Source: Sphingobacterium sp. UGAL515B_05 (lineage in GTDB: Bacteria; Bacteroidota; Bacteroidia; Sphingobacteriales; Sphingobacteriaceae). From it: a stretch of DNA of 64,000 nucleotides. This document shows positions 53,662-63,743 of the stretch, piece after piece; the first letter of the stretch is position 1, and each line of letters starts with the position of its first letter. The DNA lies in the NCBI RefSeq assembly GCF_033097525.1, contig NZ_CP109907.1, positions 3,038,001-3,102,000 on the forward strand, given 5' to 3'. The notes under the pieces were generated by a model. The model worked only from the letters and a program-made list of their open reading frames with translations. It was not told where the DNA came from and searched no databases. A program made the translations under genes and the position numbers.

Positions 53662-53669
53662 CAAATATA
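53662..53669 (-). promoter_or_regulatory. -7 promoter box of mqnC
   Basis: TATATTTG on the minus strand matches TAnnTTTG perfectly and ends 7 bases before the ATG, so the mRNA is probably leaderless or has a very short leader. Confidence 0.5.
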
Positions 53670-54086
53670 AGGAGCTTTTAGCTTATTTGGACCTATTTGC
53701 GGAATATTTGACAATGCACATTGAATTTTGGGAAACGTTCCGGATATAAAAAACAAAAGGATGTGCTTGTGTAACAATACTATTGCATTTTAGCTTAGTG
53801 TATAAAATACAATAACTTGATTTATAGCGCTTTGTGAATTAATTAAGATTTTTCCTTTTTTTTTACATTTATTATTCTTTACATTTATTTAACAGATTTT
53901 AACATTTCTGGAAAATAACCAAATTAGAAAAAAAATGAATAACCAAAGGGCCTGAACCTGTCAATAATATCGCATTGTTGTCGTCAGACCTAAAAAAATG
54001 ACCAAAAACTTAAATTAAAACCAATATCAACTAAAACAACTAAAGAATAAACATAAATTTTTTTAAACCACCTATTTAGTAAAATT
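53670..54086. other. Gap before the SusC/SusD operon
   Basis: AT-rich intergenic DNA containing the mqnC -33 region and the susC promoter region. TTTACATTTATTATTCT and TTTACATTTATTTAAC are a close direct repeat near 53861-53900. No gene or riboswitch recognised. Confidence 0.5.
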
Positions 54087-57000
54087 ATGATGAAAAAAAC
54101 GGACAAAAATTGCTGTTTTGATCTCATATTGGGCCAAAAGTTCAATAAGAGGTTTCTGATTATGAGTTCTCTTCTCATTGGGGGAGGAATGACCACTCAT
54201 GGATTTGCCAGTGGATTAACCAACCATGGCAAAGTTGAAGTCGTTTCATTAATGAAAACCAAAGGCTTACAACAGACACCGATCAAGGGAGTAGTGAAGG
54301 ATGCGGCTACAGGTCAAGGTCTTACTGGTGTATCTGTCAAAATTAAGGGGAGTAGTAATGGAACATCGACAGATGAAAATGGCGCATTTACTATTCAAGG
54401 AAAAATCGGGGATGTGCTTATTGTCAGTTACATTGGATACAAAAGTACGGAGGTAGCTGTTTCTTCGAAAGCTGATCTTACGATTTCACTAAGCGGCAGT
54501 GAAGATGCATTAGAGGAAGTCGTTGTCACTGGTTATTCTACACAGCGGAAGAAGGATCTGACCGGATCTGTTGCTGTAGTCAATACAGATCAATTGAAGA
54601 CCACACCAGCTGCGAGTGCTGTAGAGTCCTTACAGGGACGTGCCACAGGGGTTCAAGTTGTTACGGACGGTGCACCGGGTGCTACTCCAGCGATTAAAAT
54701 CCGTGGCTACAGTACAATTAATAACAATGAACCGCTATATGTTATCGATGGTGTTCCATACGAAGGAAAACTGAGCTGGTTAAACCAGAATGATATCGAG
54801 TCTATGCAGGTCCTGAAAGATGCGTCGGCAGCATCTATTTACGGTTCTCGTGCAAATAATGGTGTTATTATTATAACAACAAAATCGGGTAAATCAGGTA
54901 AACCACAGATTAATTTGGATACTTATTATGGCGTACAAGTACCTAATAGCAGTAGATTTCCGAAAATGTTAGATCCTCTGCAGGTATATAGGATAAATGG
55001 TAATACAGGTGATCTTCCCGTTTATCTCCGCTATGGTTCGCTTTCTGGGAATGAGATAGATCCTAAGAATGTAGATATGTCGAAGTATAACTACGCGGAC
55101 AACAAAGAAGAATTTTTTCAAATTACAAAAGCCAACCAGGCGGGTACGGATTGGTTTAAAGAATTATCACAAAATGCCCCTACGCAATCCTATCAATTGA
55201 GTGCAGTTGGTGGTGGTGAAAACGCATCTTATGCAGTCTCGGGAGGATATTTAGGGCAAAAAGGAACAGTAATCCATACTGGATTTGAAAGATTTAACGT
55301 CCGTTCAAATACGAACTTCTCTGCATTTAACAAGAAACTTCGTTTTGGAGAAAATATGCAGTATTCGATGACAAAAGGTCATGGTATTGGTGTTAATACG
55401 AATACAGCCGGAGATTATATAGGTGAAGGTAGTGCGCTTGGCTTTGCCTATCGGATTAAGAACATTATTCCTGTGTATGATGAGGGAGGGAACTTCGCTG
55501 GGTCGATTGGTGGATGGGGAAATGGTGAAAATCCTGTCGCTATTGCTTATCGCGCAAAAGATGATGTGAATAGATCCAATCTATTTTTTGGCAATGCTTT
55601 TGGAGAATATGATATTTTGAAGGGATTGACATTCAGGACAAGTTTTGGTATTAAATATGAAAATTATTATGGTGTTGATTATACCTATCCAAATCTCGAG
55701 TTTCAGGAGGGAAGTGCCAATAATGGGATTGCCGAAACGGCAGGTTACAATACTGAGTGGACTTGGACCAATACATTGAATTATAAAGTGAATTTTAACG
55801 ACGTTCATAATTTAAATATTTTGTTGGGAACGGAGGCTATTGACAATTCGCATCGCCAAGTTAGAGGAACTGATAATGATTTCTTTATTACGAATAACTT
55901 AGATTATTTTTATGTCGGTTCGGGTAGCAAGAAATCGGGAGCAAGTGAAGGAGCCTACGGTTCGCTGTTTTCATTGTTTGGAAAGGTAGACTATTCTTAT
56001 AAAGATCGTTATATATTAAGTGCCACAGTAAGAAGGGACGGTTCTTCAAATTTCGGACCGAATAACAAGTATGGTGTATTTCCGGGAGCCAGTGCAGCAT
56101 GGCGCTTGTCACAGGAGGATTTTATGAAAAATATCTCTTGGTTGAATGATTTGAAAATCAGGGCGGGTTATGGAATTACGGGAAATCAACGAATTCCCGG
56201 TTATCAATACTTAAAGAGATTTCAACTATCACAAAATTCCTCTTCCTATCCAATTGGTGGAAGTCTTGTAAGTGGGATGTGGATCAGCGATTATCAAAAT
56301 GAAAATGTGAAATGGGAACAGGTCAAATCGCTCAATCTCGGATTGGACTTCTCTATTCTTGAAGGTAAAATAGACGGAACATTTGACTGGTATAATAAGA
56401 AAACTACCGATATGTTATTTGCTTTACCTCTACCTGCAACAGCAGTTGGAAGGGGGAACTCTCCTTATTTAAATGTGGGTGATATGCAAAATAAAGGGGT
56501 AGAGTTGTCTCTTAACTATCACCATAAGCAACATGATCCGAATAAATTTGATTTTGACTTAGGGGTTAATTTCTCGAAAAATGACAATAAAATTCTTTCA
56601 CTCGCTCCGGGAGTCGAACAGGTTGTGTACGGAGCGTTTCGGAGTATGGAGACATCTATTATGAAAGCGGGAAGCCCTTTTGGCGCATTTTATGGATTTA
56701 AGGTCGCAGGAATTTATCAGAATAGCGGTGAGTTGACTCAGTATGCTTCTTATGATTTGGCTCGTGTGGGCGGCTTCCGCTTTGAGGATATCAATAACGA
56801 TGGTAAAATAGACGAAAGTGATAAAACGATTATTGGTAGCCCACATCCGGATTTTACCTATGCAATTAATTTTAACGCGCGGTATCAAAATTTTGATATG
56901 ATGATGTATTTCTATGGATCAAAAGGTAATCAAAATTATGAAGCAACTCGTTATTTTACTGATTTTGGTGTTTTTGATGGACAAAAAAGTACGCGGCTCC

Positions 57001-57356
57001 TAGACATGTGGAGTACTGAAAACCCATCTGGTTCTGTACCATCGATAACCAAAGATAAAGTGTCTCCAAATGAATACGCTTCATCAACATATTATATTCA
57101 AGATGCGAGCTTTTTCAAAATGAAAAATTTCCAGATTGGATATAACTTTCAGACTGATAAATTATTTGGATCAAATACCGGGGTGAAGAGACTTCGTGCT
57201 TATCTAGGGGTGACCAATTTGTTTACAATTACAAAATATAAAGGATTAGATCCTGAAGTTACGGCGACACCTTCCAAATACCCTGCACTTGGCGTTGATT
57301 TTGGGGTGTATCCACAGTCAAGACAATACATGTTGGGCGTAAGTGTAGGATTTTAG
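54087..57356 (+). CDS. SusC/RagA-family TonB-dependent outer-membrane transporter
   Basis: A 1089-residue outer-membrane receptor. Order: a long signal region (hydrophobic FLIMSSLLIGGGM near residue 23-35), a carboxypeptidase-like domain (about 72-150, IKGVVKDAATGQGLTGVSVK), a TonB-box-like EEVVVTGYSTQRKKDL near residue 147-160, the plug (RATGVQVVTDGAPG, IKIRGYSTINNNEPLYVID, ASIYGSRANNGVIIITTK), then the barrel to a C-terminal Phe. It imports glycans or peptides with its SusD partner four bases downstream. No specific substrate or adjacent glycosidase. Confidence 0.93.
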   Translation: MMKKTDKNCCFDLILGQKFNKRFLIMSSLLIGGGMTTHGFASGLTNHGKVEVVSLMKTKGLQQTPIKGVVKDAATGQGLTGVSVKIKGSSNGTSTDENGAFTIQGKIGDVLIVSYIGYKSTEVAVSSKADLTISLSGSEDALEEVVVTGYSTQRKKDLTGSVAVVNTDQLKTTPAASAVESLQGRATGVQVVTDGAPGATPAIKIRGYSTINNNEPLYVIDGVPYEGKLSWLNQNDIESMQVLKDASAASIYGSRANNGVIIITTKSGKSGKPQINLDTYYGVQVPNSSRFPKMLDPLQVYRINGNTGDLPVYLRYGSLSGNEIDPKNVDMSKYNYADNKEEFFQITKANQAGTDWFKELSQNAPTQSYQLSAVGGGENASYAVSGGYLGQKGTVIHTGFERFNVRSNTNFSAFNKKLRFGENMQYSMTKGHGIGVNTNTAGDYIGEGSALGFAYRIKNIIPVYDEGGNFAGSIGGWGNGENPVAIAYRAKDDVNRSNLFFGNAFGEYDILKGLTFRTSFGIKYENYYGVDYTYPNLEFQEGSANNGIAETAGYNTEWTWTNTLNYKVNFNDVHNLNILLGTEAIDNSHRQVRGTDNDFFITNNLDYFYVGSGSKKSGASEGAYGSLFSLFGKVDYSYKDRYILSATVRRDGSSNFGPNNKYGVFPGASAAWRLSQEDFMKNISWLNDLKIRAGYGITGNQRIPGYQYLKRFQLSQNSSSYPIGGSLVSGMWISDYQNENVKWEQVKSLNLGLDFSILEGKIDGTFDWYNKKTTDMLFALPLPATAVGRGNSPYLNVGDMQNKGVELSLNYHHKQHDPNKFDFDLGVNFSKNDNKILSLAPGVEQVVYGAFRSMETSIMKAGSPFGAFYGFKVAGIYQNSGELTQYASYDLARVGGFRFEDINNDGKIDESDKTIIGSPHPDFTYAINFNARYQNFDMMMYFYGSKGNQNYEATRYFTDFGVFDGQKSTRLLDMWSTENPSGSVPSITKDKVSPNEYASSTYYIQDASFFKMKNFQIGYNFQTDKLFGSNTGVKRLRAYLGVTNLFTITKYKGLDPEVTATPSKYPALGVDFGVYPQSRQYMLGVSVGF

Positions 57357-57360
57357 TTTA

Positions 57361-59109
57361 ATGTTTAATTTGAGTAAAATGAAAAATATAAAAATATTGC
57401 TTGGAATCACGGGTATAGCTATTCTGGGCTTAGCGAGTTGTGGTAAAAGTTTTTTGGAAAAGAATCCGCAAGGACAATTGATTGAAGATCAGGTCGGCAT
57501 TAAAAAAGGTGTAGAAGCATCGCTAATAGGTGCCTATTCCATATTAAATGGTAATGTGAGTGGTACCTGGGGCAATTATTCTTCTGCTCCGAGCCAATGG
57601 GTATTTGGTGAAATTACTTCAGATAATGCGCATAAAGGATCCATACCGACAGATCAACCTGATATGAATGCATTGGTGAACTTTTCTCCTATTTCATCGA
57701 ATGATAATTTAAGTACGATGTGGCAAGTGTACTATGAAGGTGTTCTCCGTACAAATACAACGCTCAAATTATTAGCTGAGGATCAGAGTAAAGGTAAGAC
57801 TGTAACTGCAGAGCGTGCTAAACAGATCGAAGGAGAGGCAAAATTGTTACGGGCCCACTATTATTTTCTATTATGGCGTGTATTTAAAAATATTCCAATT
57901 ATAAATGAAAATACCTCAATTGAAGAGGCTAAAACTATTAAAAATGATCAGGATATTTTGCCGCTGATTGAAAGTGATTTGAAAACTGCTGTTGCGAATT
58001 TACCTTTGACAAAAATTAACAACGAGGCTGGACGAATGGACCAAAATGTGGCAAAATCATATTTAGGGAAATTTTACCTTTATCAGAAAAAGTATAAAGA
58101 AGCACTTGATTTGTTTAAGGCTGTCATTGCAGGAAAAGACATCACCACAATGCCTTACCAGGACAACTACGATGTACTGAAAGAAGACGGTCCTGAGGCA
58201 ATTATGGTATCAAAGCATATAATTAACCCGGATGGTTCGGGAGATAATGCAAATGTTGGGGATATGTTGTCGGGTTTAAATGGTGGACCTGTTGGATGTT
58301 GTGGTTTTTATCAACCTTCCATAGACTTGGTTAATGCCTATAAAGTTGACGCGAATGGATTACCGTTGTTAGATGGATCTTATAGAAACAATCCGTATAC
58401 TTCGGATATTCTTTTGACAGGAAAGGATCTTACTGATTATAAGGTGAATACAAATCTACAATTCGATCCTCGCCTTGATTATAATGTCGGAAGAAGAGGA
58501 GTCATGTATTTGGATTATGGTGTATTTCCTGGAGATCCTTGGTTGAGACGTGAGGATGGACAGCGACCACATGCTGGCCCCTTCTCTATTATAAAGACAA
58601 TGATCCCTAAAGCGCTATTTTCAGGACATACGGCGAATGATGGCACCTATGTTACAGATTTAGATGTAAATATTATTCGCCTCGCTGATGTTATATTAAT
58701 GGCGGCTGAGTGTGAAGTTGAATTGAATAACCTTCCTGAAGCATTGAAGTATGTCAATGCTATTCGAATCAGGGCATCTAAATTGCCTGGAAAGCTGACA
58801 GATACAGGAGTTCCTGCTGCAAAATATAATGTGAAACCTTATCTCACTTTCACTGACCAAGATCAGGCTAGACGAGCAGTACGTTTTGAGCGTAGATTGG
58901 AGCTCGCAATGGAAGGACATCGTTTTTATGACCTTGTACGTTGGGGGATAGCGAAGGATGTAATTACAGCCTATTCGGCCTTCGAAGGAGGTATTCTTCC
59001 TACATTTAAAAATATCAACTTTACTCCCAATAAAAATGAAATCTTCCCGATTCCTCAAGTTGAAATCAATGCGAGTATGGGAAATCTAAAACAGAATCCC
59101 GGATACTAA
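57361..59109 (+). CDS. SusD/RagB-family outer-membrane lipoprotein
   Basis: A 582-residue lipoprotein (lipobox ILGLASC). An ATG six codons in (MKNIKILLGI) is the likelier start. FLEKNPQGQLIEDQV follows the lipobox; RAKQIEGEAKLLRAHYYFLL and ARRAVRFERRLELAMEGHRF are the SusD family motifs, with FYDLVRWG and EIFPIPQVEI near the C-terminus. It binds substrate at the cell surface and closes the SusC plug. A strong terminator follows. Confidence 0.93.
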   Translation: MFNLSKMKNIKILLGITGIAILGLASCGKSFLEKNPQGQLIEDQVGIKKGVEASLIGAYSILNGNVSGTWGNYSSAPSQWVFGEITSDNAHKGSIPTDQPDMNALVNFSPISSNDNLSTMWQVYYEGVLRTNTTLKLLAEDQSKGKTVTAERAKQIEGEAKLLRAHYYFLLWRVFKNIPIINENTSIEEAKTIKNDQDILPLIESDLKTAVANLPLTKINNEAGRMDQNVAKSYLGKFYLYQKKYKEALDLFKAVIAGKDITTMPYQDNYDVLKEDGPEAIMVSKHIINPDGSGDNANVGDMLSGLNGGPVGCCGFYQPSIDLVNAYKVDANGLPLLDGSYRNNPYTSDILLTGKDLTDYKVNTNLQFDPRLDYNVGRRGVMYLDYGVFPGDPWLRREDGQRPHAGPFSIIKTMIPKALFSGHTANDGTYVTDLDVNIIRLADVILMAAECEVELNNLPEALKYVNAIRIRASKLPGKLTDTGVPAAKYNVKPYLTFTDQDQARRAVRFERRLELAMEGHRFYDLVRWGIAKDVITAYSAFEGGILPTFKNINFTPNKNEIFPIPQVEINASMGNLKQNPGY

Positions 59110-59131
59110 TTTTTTGTATTCGATTATTTAC

Positions 59132-59163
59132 GCGGCCATCTAATCAGATGGCCGCATTTTTTG
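59132..59163 (+). terminator. Terminator after the SusC/SusD operon
   Basis: GCGGCCATCT and AGATGGCCGC form a 10-bp stem with T-run. Confidence 0.92.
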
Positions 59164-59177
59164 TTATGTTTACAGCA

Positions 59178-60497
59178 ATGAAAAAATTTTTAAGTGCATT
59201 GTTGCTGTTGTGGTTTGTGTCAGTTGCTAGTTTCGTGACGAAGGCTCAGGGTTTTGAGGATGTTTATCAGCTATTTCAAGAATCTAAAATATTAAATGAT
59301 CATTTTGTTGGTTTTTCTTTGTATGACCTAAATGCCAATAAATATGTCATGGATATAAATGGTAATAAGCATTTTACACCAGCTTCCAATACAAAGATGT
59401 ATACTACCTATGCTGCTCTAGCACTTTTGGGGGATTCAATACCTGGTTTGGAGTATGTGGAACGTGGAGACTCGCTGCTTATTTGGGGGACAGGTGATCC
59501 GACGTTTTTGCATAATCGCTTAGATACCCGGGTGGTGTACAACTTTTTAAAAAATACGAATAAACGCATTTTTGTTGTGCCAGGGACAATGAAGAATAAG
59601 TTCTTTGCGCATGGTTGGGCGATGGAAGATTTTGAAGCTTATTATCAGCCTGAAATCAGTACATTTCCTATTTATGGCAATGTGGTCACTTTTCGACAAA
59701 AAGGTTATAATTATTTATCAACTTCTCCAGCTAGTTTTCAAAATTCACTGGATTTTTTGCCGGAACCTAAGGTAGGTGATTTTGAACTTTCCCGTTCATT
59801 TCGTGCAAATTCCTTTTGGATGTCCAAACGTCCCGTTCCGAACGGCTATGTCAATGAAGTTCCTTTTATCTATTCTGATAGCTTATTTATTAAATTATTG
59901 TCGGATAGTCTAGGTAAATCCGTGACCTTATTGTCTTACCAAAAACCAAGCAATACCAAGATACTCTATTCCGGCAGTACCAAAAATTTAATCCGTGAAA
60001 TGATGTTGCCAAGTGATAATTTTATTGCTGAACAATTTTTAATGATGTGTTCGTGGAAACAATTCGGTCAATTTGATACTTACTTGGTGCGGGACTGGAT
60101 GAAGAATAACGTTTATAAATACTTTTCAGCTGAGGTTGCCATTTTTGATGGATCGGGCTTGTCGTCCTATAACAAAGTGACTCCGCAAAATAATGTCGAT
60201 CTATTGGTCGTCTTGAAAAATAAGTTGCCGGATGAGAAGGAACGGTTTCGTCTTTTTCCGGCTGGAGGTGTAGATGGTACCCTGAAACGTACCTATAGCA
60301 AAGATCTCGGAGAACCGTTTGTTTTTGCTAAAACAGGAACGATTACATCTGTCTATAATCAAAGTGGTTATTTGATCACACGGACAGGAAGGCGCCTGGC
60401 ATTTTCTTTTATGAACAATAATTATATAGATGATCGAGCAAGTGCAATTCGTAAAGAAATGGCTAAAATAATTACTTATATTCGTCAAACTTATTAA
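59178..60497 (+). CDS. D-alanyl-D-alanine carboxypeptidase, PBP4 type (peptidase S13)
   Basis: A 439-residue exported enzyme. The frame opens at 59148, but the ATG at 59178 starts the signal peptide (MKKFLSALLLLWFVSVASFV). Active-site motifs are SNTK (Ser70, Lys73 in TPASNTKMYT), SDN at 279-281 and KTG at 385-387. S13 enzymes trim or cut peptidoglycan cross-links. It is 10 bases before the MFS gene. Smaller than E. coli DacB. Confidence 0.85.
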   Translation: MKKFLSALLLLWFVSVASFVTKAQGFEDVYQLFQESKILNDHFVGFSLYDLNANKYVMDINGNKHFTPASNTKMYTTYAALALLGDSIPGLEYVERGDSLLIWGTGDPTFLHNRLDTRVVYNFLKNTNKRIFVVPGTMKNKFFAHGWAMEDFEAYYQPEISTFPIYGNVVTFRQKGYNYLSTSPASFQNSLDFLPEPKVGDFELSRSFRANSFWMSKRPVPNGYVNEVPFIYSDSLFIKLLSDSLGKSVTLLSYQKPSNTKILYSGSTKNLIREMMLPSDNFIAEQFLMMCSWKQFGQFDTYLVRDWMKNNVYKYFSAEVAIFDGSGLSSYNKVTPQNNVDLLVVLKNKLPDEKERFRLFPAGGVDGTLKRTYSKDLGEPFVFAKTGTITSVYNQSGYLITRTGRRLAFSFMNNNYIDDRASAIRKEMAKIITYIRQTY

Positions 60498-60507
60498 GCC
60501 AATTTAA

Positions 60508-61806
60508 ATGGAAGCAATTGTAAAAAACAATAAAAAATTGATTCGTTCTTGGGCCATGTTCGATTGGGCCAATTCTGCATACAACCTTGTTATTACTTCC
60601 ACGATATTCCCTGTTTACTATACCGCAATTACTACAACAAAAGAGCATGGTGATGTTGTTCGTTTCTTTGGGATTGAAGTCGTCAATACCGCACTTTCCA
60701 ATTTTTCTTTGGCTTTTGCCTATCTGTTGATGTCTTTTTCTTTGCCCTTTATTTCTTCGTACGCTGATGCAAAAGGAAAAAAGAAACAGATTATGAAATT
60801 CTTCACTTATGTTGGCGCAGTTGCATGTATGTGTTTATTTTTTTTCAAACTTGAAACTTTGGAAATTGGTATCATCTGTTTTGTGCTAGCAGCGATGGGG
60901 TATATTGGCGGTGTTTTGTTTAATAATTCCTATTTGCCGCTTTTGGCGACAGTCGATCAGCAAGATAAGGTGAGTGCGCAAGGTTTTGCCTATGGTTATA
61001 TTGGCTGTGTCACTTTACAGATTCTTTGTTTTGTAGTGGTGCTTAAGCCTGAATGGTTTGGTATTACAGATGCTTCACTACCGGCCCGTATATCGTTTCT
61101 AATGGTCGGATTGTGGTGGCTTGGGTTTTCAATGATTCCTTTTAAATACCTGCCTAAAATCGAAGCAACCGAGAATAACACAGGTAAGAGTTTCGTTCAG
61201 AATGTACGGGATGAATTCGGCCATGTTATCCAAAAGATCAAAGGTATCCCTGAAATAAAACAGTTTTTGCCAGCTTTTTTCTTTTATGCAATTGGTGTTC
61301 AGACTTTGATGATTGTTGCCTCTTCTTTTGGGGAGAAAATTTTGCATTTAGGTGCAGAAAGGTTGATTGCTACCATTCTTCTCATTCAACTAGTAGCTAT
61401 CTTAGGTGCATTTTTAATGTCTTATTTATCTACGCTTTTTGGGAATATCAAGGTGTTGATCGTTGTGGTGATGATCTGGATCGGAATCTGTATTTCGGCC
61501 TTTTATTTATCTACCCCACTTCAGTTTTATATCATTGCTGCATTGGTCGGTTTAGTGATGGGCGGGATTCAGTCCTTATCGCGTTCAACCTATTCTAAAT
61601 TAATTCCGACCGATATCAAAGATACGACTGCTTTCTTCTCTTTTTATGACGTCACAGAAAAAGTTGCCATTGTCATTGGATTATTCTCATTCGGGTTTAT
61701 AGAACAGGTTACACACAATATTCGATATTCGGCATTGGTTCTTTCTTTATTTTTTGTAATTGGATTGTTACTTTTGATCCGGATATTAGTATCCAATAAA
61801 TCTTAA
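60508..61806 (+). CDS. MFS transporter, UMF1/Atg22 family
   Basis: A 432-residue protein with about 12 transmembrane segments. SWAMFDWANSAYNLVITSTI near the N-terminus is the UMF1-family signature, and SLSRSTYSKLIPTDIKDTTA is typical of its second half. Substrate is unknown; eukaryotic Atg22 exports amino acids from the vacuole. Follows the PBP4-type gene and precedes the LutA-like gene in one operon-like run. Confidence 0.85.
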   Translation: MEAIVKNNKKLIRSWAMFDWANSAYNLVITSTIFPVYYTAITTTKEHGDVVRFFGIEVVNTALSNFSLAFAYLLMSFSLPFISSYADAKGKKKQIMKFFTYVGAVACMCLFFFKLETLEIGIICFVLAAMGYIGGVLFNNSYLPLLATVDQQDKVSAQGFAYGYIGCVTLQILCFVVVLKPEWFGITDASLPARISFLMVGLWWLGFSMIPFKYLPKIEATENNTGKSFVQNVRDEFGHVIQKIKGIPEIKQFLPAFFFYAIGVQTLMIVASSFGEKILHLGAERLIATILLIQLVAILGAFLMSYLSTLFGNIKVLIVVVMIWIGICISAFYLSTPLQFYIIAALVGLVMGGIQSLSRSTYSKLIPTDIKDTTAFFSFYDVTEKVAIVIGLFSFGFIEQVTHNIRYSALVLSLFFVIGLLLLIRILVSNKS

Positions 61807-61826
61807 TTTTATTGATTGAATTGCAT

Positions 61827-62555
61827 ATGAAAGTAGAACTTTTTGTTCCTTGTTTTATAGATCAGCTTTACCCTGAGACCGCTTTTAATACGGTTCGTTT
61901 ATTAGAAAAGGTCGGCTGCGAGGTTGTCTATAATCCTGAGCAGACATGCTGTGGCCAGCCTGCCTATAATGCTGGATTTTGGGATGATGCAAAACAGGTC
62001 GGACGGAAGTTTTTAGGTGATTTCTCGGGAGATCATGTGATTATTTCTCCTTCGGCGTCCTGTACTGGTATGGTACGACATGCCTATAATGATTTATTCG
62101 CAAATTCGGCAGATTCCCATCAATGTCATAAAATACAGCAACAGGTTATGGAAATCTCTGATTTTTTAGTAAACGTGCTAAAAAAAGAGTATTTTGGAGC
62201 TGAGTTGGAGGGTGTTGCGGTGTACCACGATTCTTGTTCGGCTTTGCGGGAGTGCAAGATTAAAGAGGAACCACGGAAATTATTGAGTAAGGTCTTAGGT
62301 TTGGAGATGGTGGAGGTGAAAGATAGCGAGACATGTTGTGGGTTTGGGGGTAGTTTTGCCGTTAAATTCGAAGGAATATCCGCAGCAATGGCTGAGCAAA
62401 AAGTGCGCAATGCACTTGATCTGAATGCGGATTATATTATTTCCACTGATTCATCTTGTTTGCTACAGCTTCAATCTTATATCGATAAACATAAATTACC
62501 CATTCAGACGCTGCACCTCGTTGATGTGTTGACTACTGGCTGGGGAAATATTTAA
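61827..62555 (+). CDS. LutA/YkgE-family Fe-S protein
   Basis: A 242-residue protein with two CCG-type cysteine-rich domains, as in heterodisulphide reductase: EQTCCGQPAYNAG, SPSASCTGMVR, YHDSCSALRE and SETCCGFGGSFAVK. The frame opens at 61812; the ATG at 61827 (MKVELFVPCFID) is better. In lactate utilisation, LutA works with LutB and LutC to oxidise lactate; no LutB or LutC follows, so partners lie elsewhere. Starts 20 bases after the MFS gene. Confidence 0.83.
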   Translation: MKVELFVPCFIDQLYPETAFNTVRLLEKVGCEVVYNPEQTCCGQPAYNAGFWDDAKQVGRKFLGDFSGDHVIISPSASCTGMVRHAYNDLFANSADSHQCHKIQQQVMEISDFLVNVLKKEYFGAELEGVAVYHDSCSALRECKIKEEPRKLLSKVLGLEMVEVKDSETCCGFGGSFAVKFEGISAAMAEQKVRNALDLNADYIISTDSSCLLQLQSYIDKHKLPIQTLHLVDVLTTGWGNI

Positions 62556-62577
62556 ATAACACATTAAATCTAAACAC

Positions 62578-63468
62578 ATGAATTCAAGAAGAGATTTTCT
62601 TAAAAACCTTGCACTAGCGTCTGCTGGTATAGCATTAGCTCCCTCTTTGGAGAGTTTTGCGGTAGCAAAGAAAGATTGGTTTGACATTTCCTTGGCTGAA
62701 TGGTCATTGCATAAATCCTTGTTCAAGGGAGATTTGAACAATTTGGATTTTCCGGTATTAGCTGCCAAAAAATACGGTATCTACGGGGTGGAATATGTAA
62801 ATCAGTTTTTTAAGGATAAGGCTAATGATAATAACTACCTTACTGAGCTAAATATGCGTGCAAAAGATAATGGTGTACGTAATGTACTCATTATGATTGA
62901 TGGTGAGGGAAATCTCGGTGATGAAGATGAAACAAAGAGAAAACAAGCCGTGCAAAACCATTATAAGTGGATTTCTGCAGCTAATTTCTTAGGTTGTCAT
63001 GCAATCCGTGTCAATGCGGCTGGAAAAGGGACTCCTGAGGAAGTAAGTAAACGTGTTGTTGAAAGTTTAACAACGCTATCTGATATTGGTAAAAAAGCAG
63101 GAATCAGTATTATTGTGGAAAACCATGGTGGTATCTCTTCGCATGGTGACTGGTTGGCCAATACATTAAAAGCAGTAGGTAGTAAGTATTGTGGAAGTTT
63201 ACCTGATCTTGGTAATTTCTATGAGTATGATCGTTATCAAGGTGTGACGGATCTAATGCCTTATGCACATGGTGTGAGTGCCAAAACACATGATTTTGAT
63301 GCCAATGGAAATGAAACGCAAATTGACTATGAGCGTATGTTGAAGATTGTTAAAAAAGCAAAATTCAAAGGTTATGTGGGGATCGAATATGAGGGAAGTA
63401 AGTTGAGCGAAGAAGAGGGTATTTTTGCTACTAAAAAATTACTTGAACGTTTGCGCCCTTTGATTTAA
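62578..63468 (+). CDS. Exported sugar phosphate isomerase/epimerase-like TIM-barrel protein
   Basis: A 296-residue protein with a twin-arginine-type export signal (MNSRRDFLKNLALASAGIAL). The TIM-barrel AP endonuclease 2/xylose isomerase-like fold shows in FDISLAEWSLHKSLFKGDL, HAIRVNAAGKGTPEEV, ISIIVENHGGISSHGDWL, SLPDLGNFYEYDR and YVGIEYEGSKLSEEEG, with His, Asp and Glu metal ligands. Such proteins act on sugars or sugar-like compounds. Substrate unknown. Last gene of the run; a 21-bp hairpin follows. Confidence 0.8.
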   Translation: MNSRRDFLKNLALASAGIALAPSLESFAVAKKDWFDISLAEWSLHKSLFKGDLNNLDFPVLAAKKYGIYGVEYVNQFFKDKANDNNYLTELNMRAKDNGVRNVLIMIDGEGNLGDEDETKRKQAVQNHYKWISAANFLGCHAIRVNAAGKGTPEEVSKRVVESLTTLSDIGKKAGISIIVENHGGISSHGDWLANTLKAVGSKYCGSLPDLGNFYEYDRYQGVTDLMPYAHGVSAKTHDFDANGNETQIDYERMLKIVKKAKFKGYVGIEYEGSKLSEEEGIFATKKLLERLRPLI

Positions 63469-63469
63469 T

Positions 63470-63522
63470 ATTTAACTAGCCGAGTTCTTTCCATTTCCTG
63501 AAAAGAACTCGGCTAGTTAAAT
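63470..63522. terminator. Long hairpin terminator
   Basis: A perfect 21-bp stem (63470-63490 with 63502-63522), 11-base loop, two bases after the isomerase stop. It is a stem without a long T-tract. Confidence 0.75.
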
Positions 63523-63743
63523 AGGTTTTAATTGAAGTGTTGCTCGGATGCAACAACGAAAAAAACTGCCGTCCATTCTTTAGAAACCTATTAAAATCTT
63601 CACTATCTTGCTTGAGTATATGAAGACGAGTGAACAACCTCTTTCTTTGTGTAGAGGATCATCGGATTTTTCCGTTTACCGATGGTATATTTTATAAATG
63701 GAAATCGCACTACCTTATTTTGAAAAATAACGACTAAAAAAAC

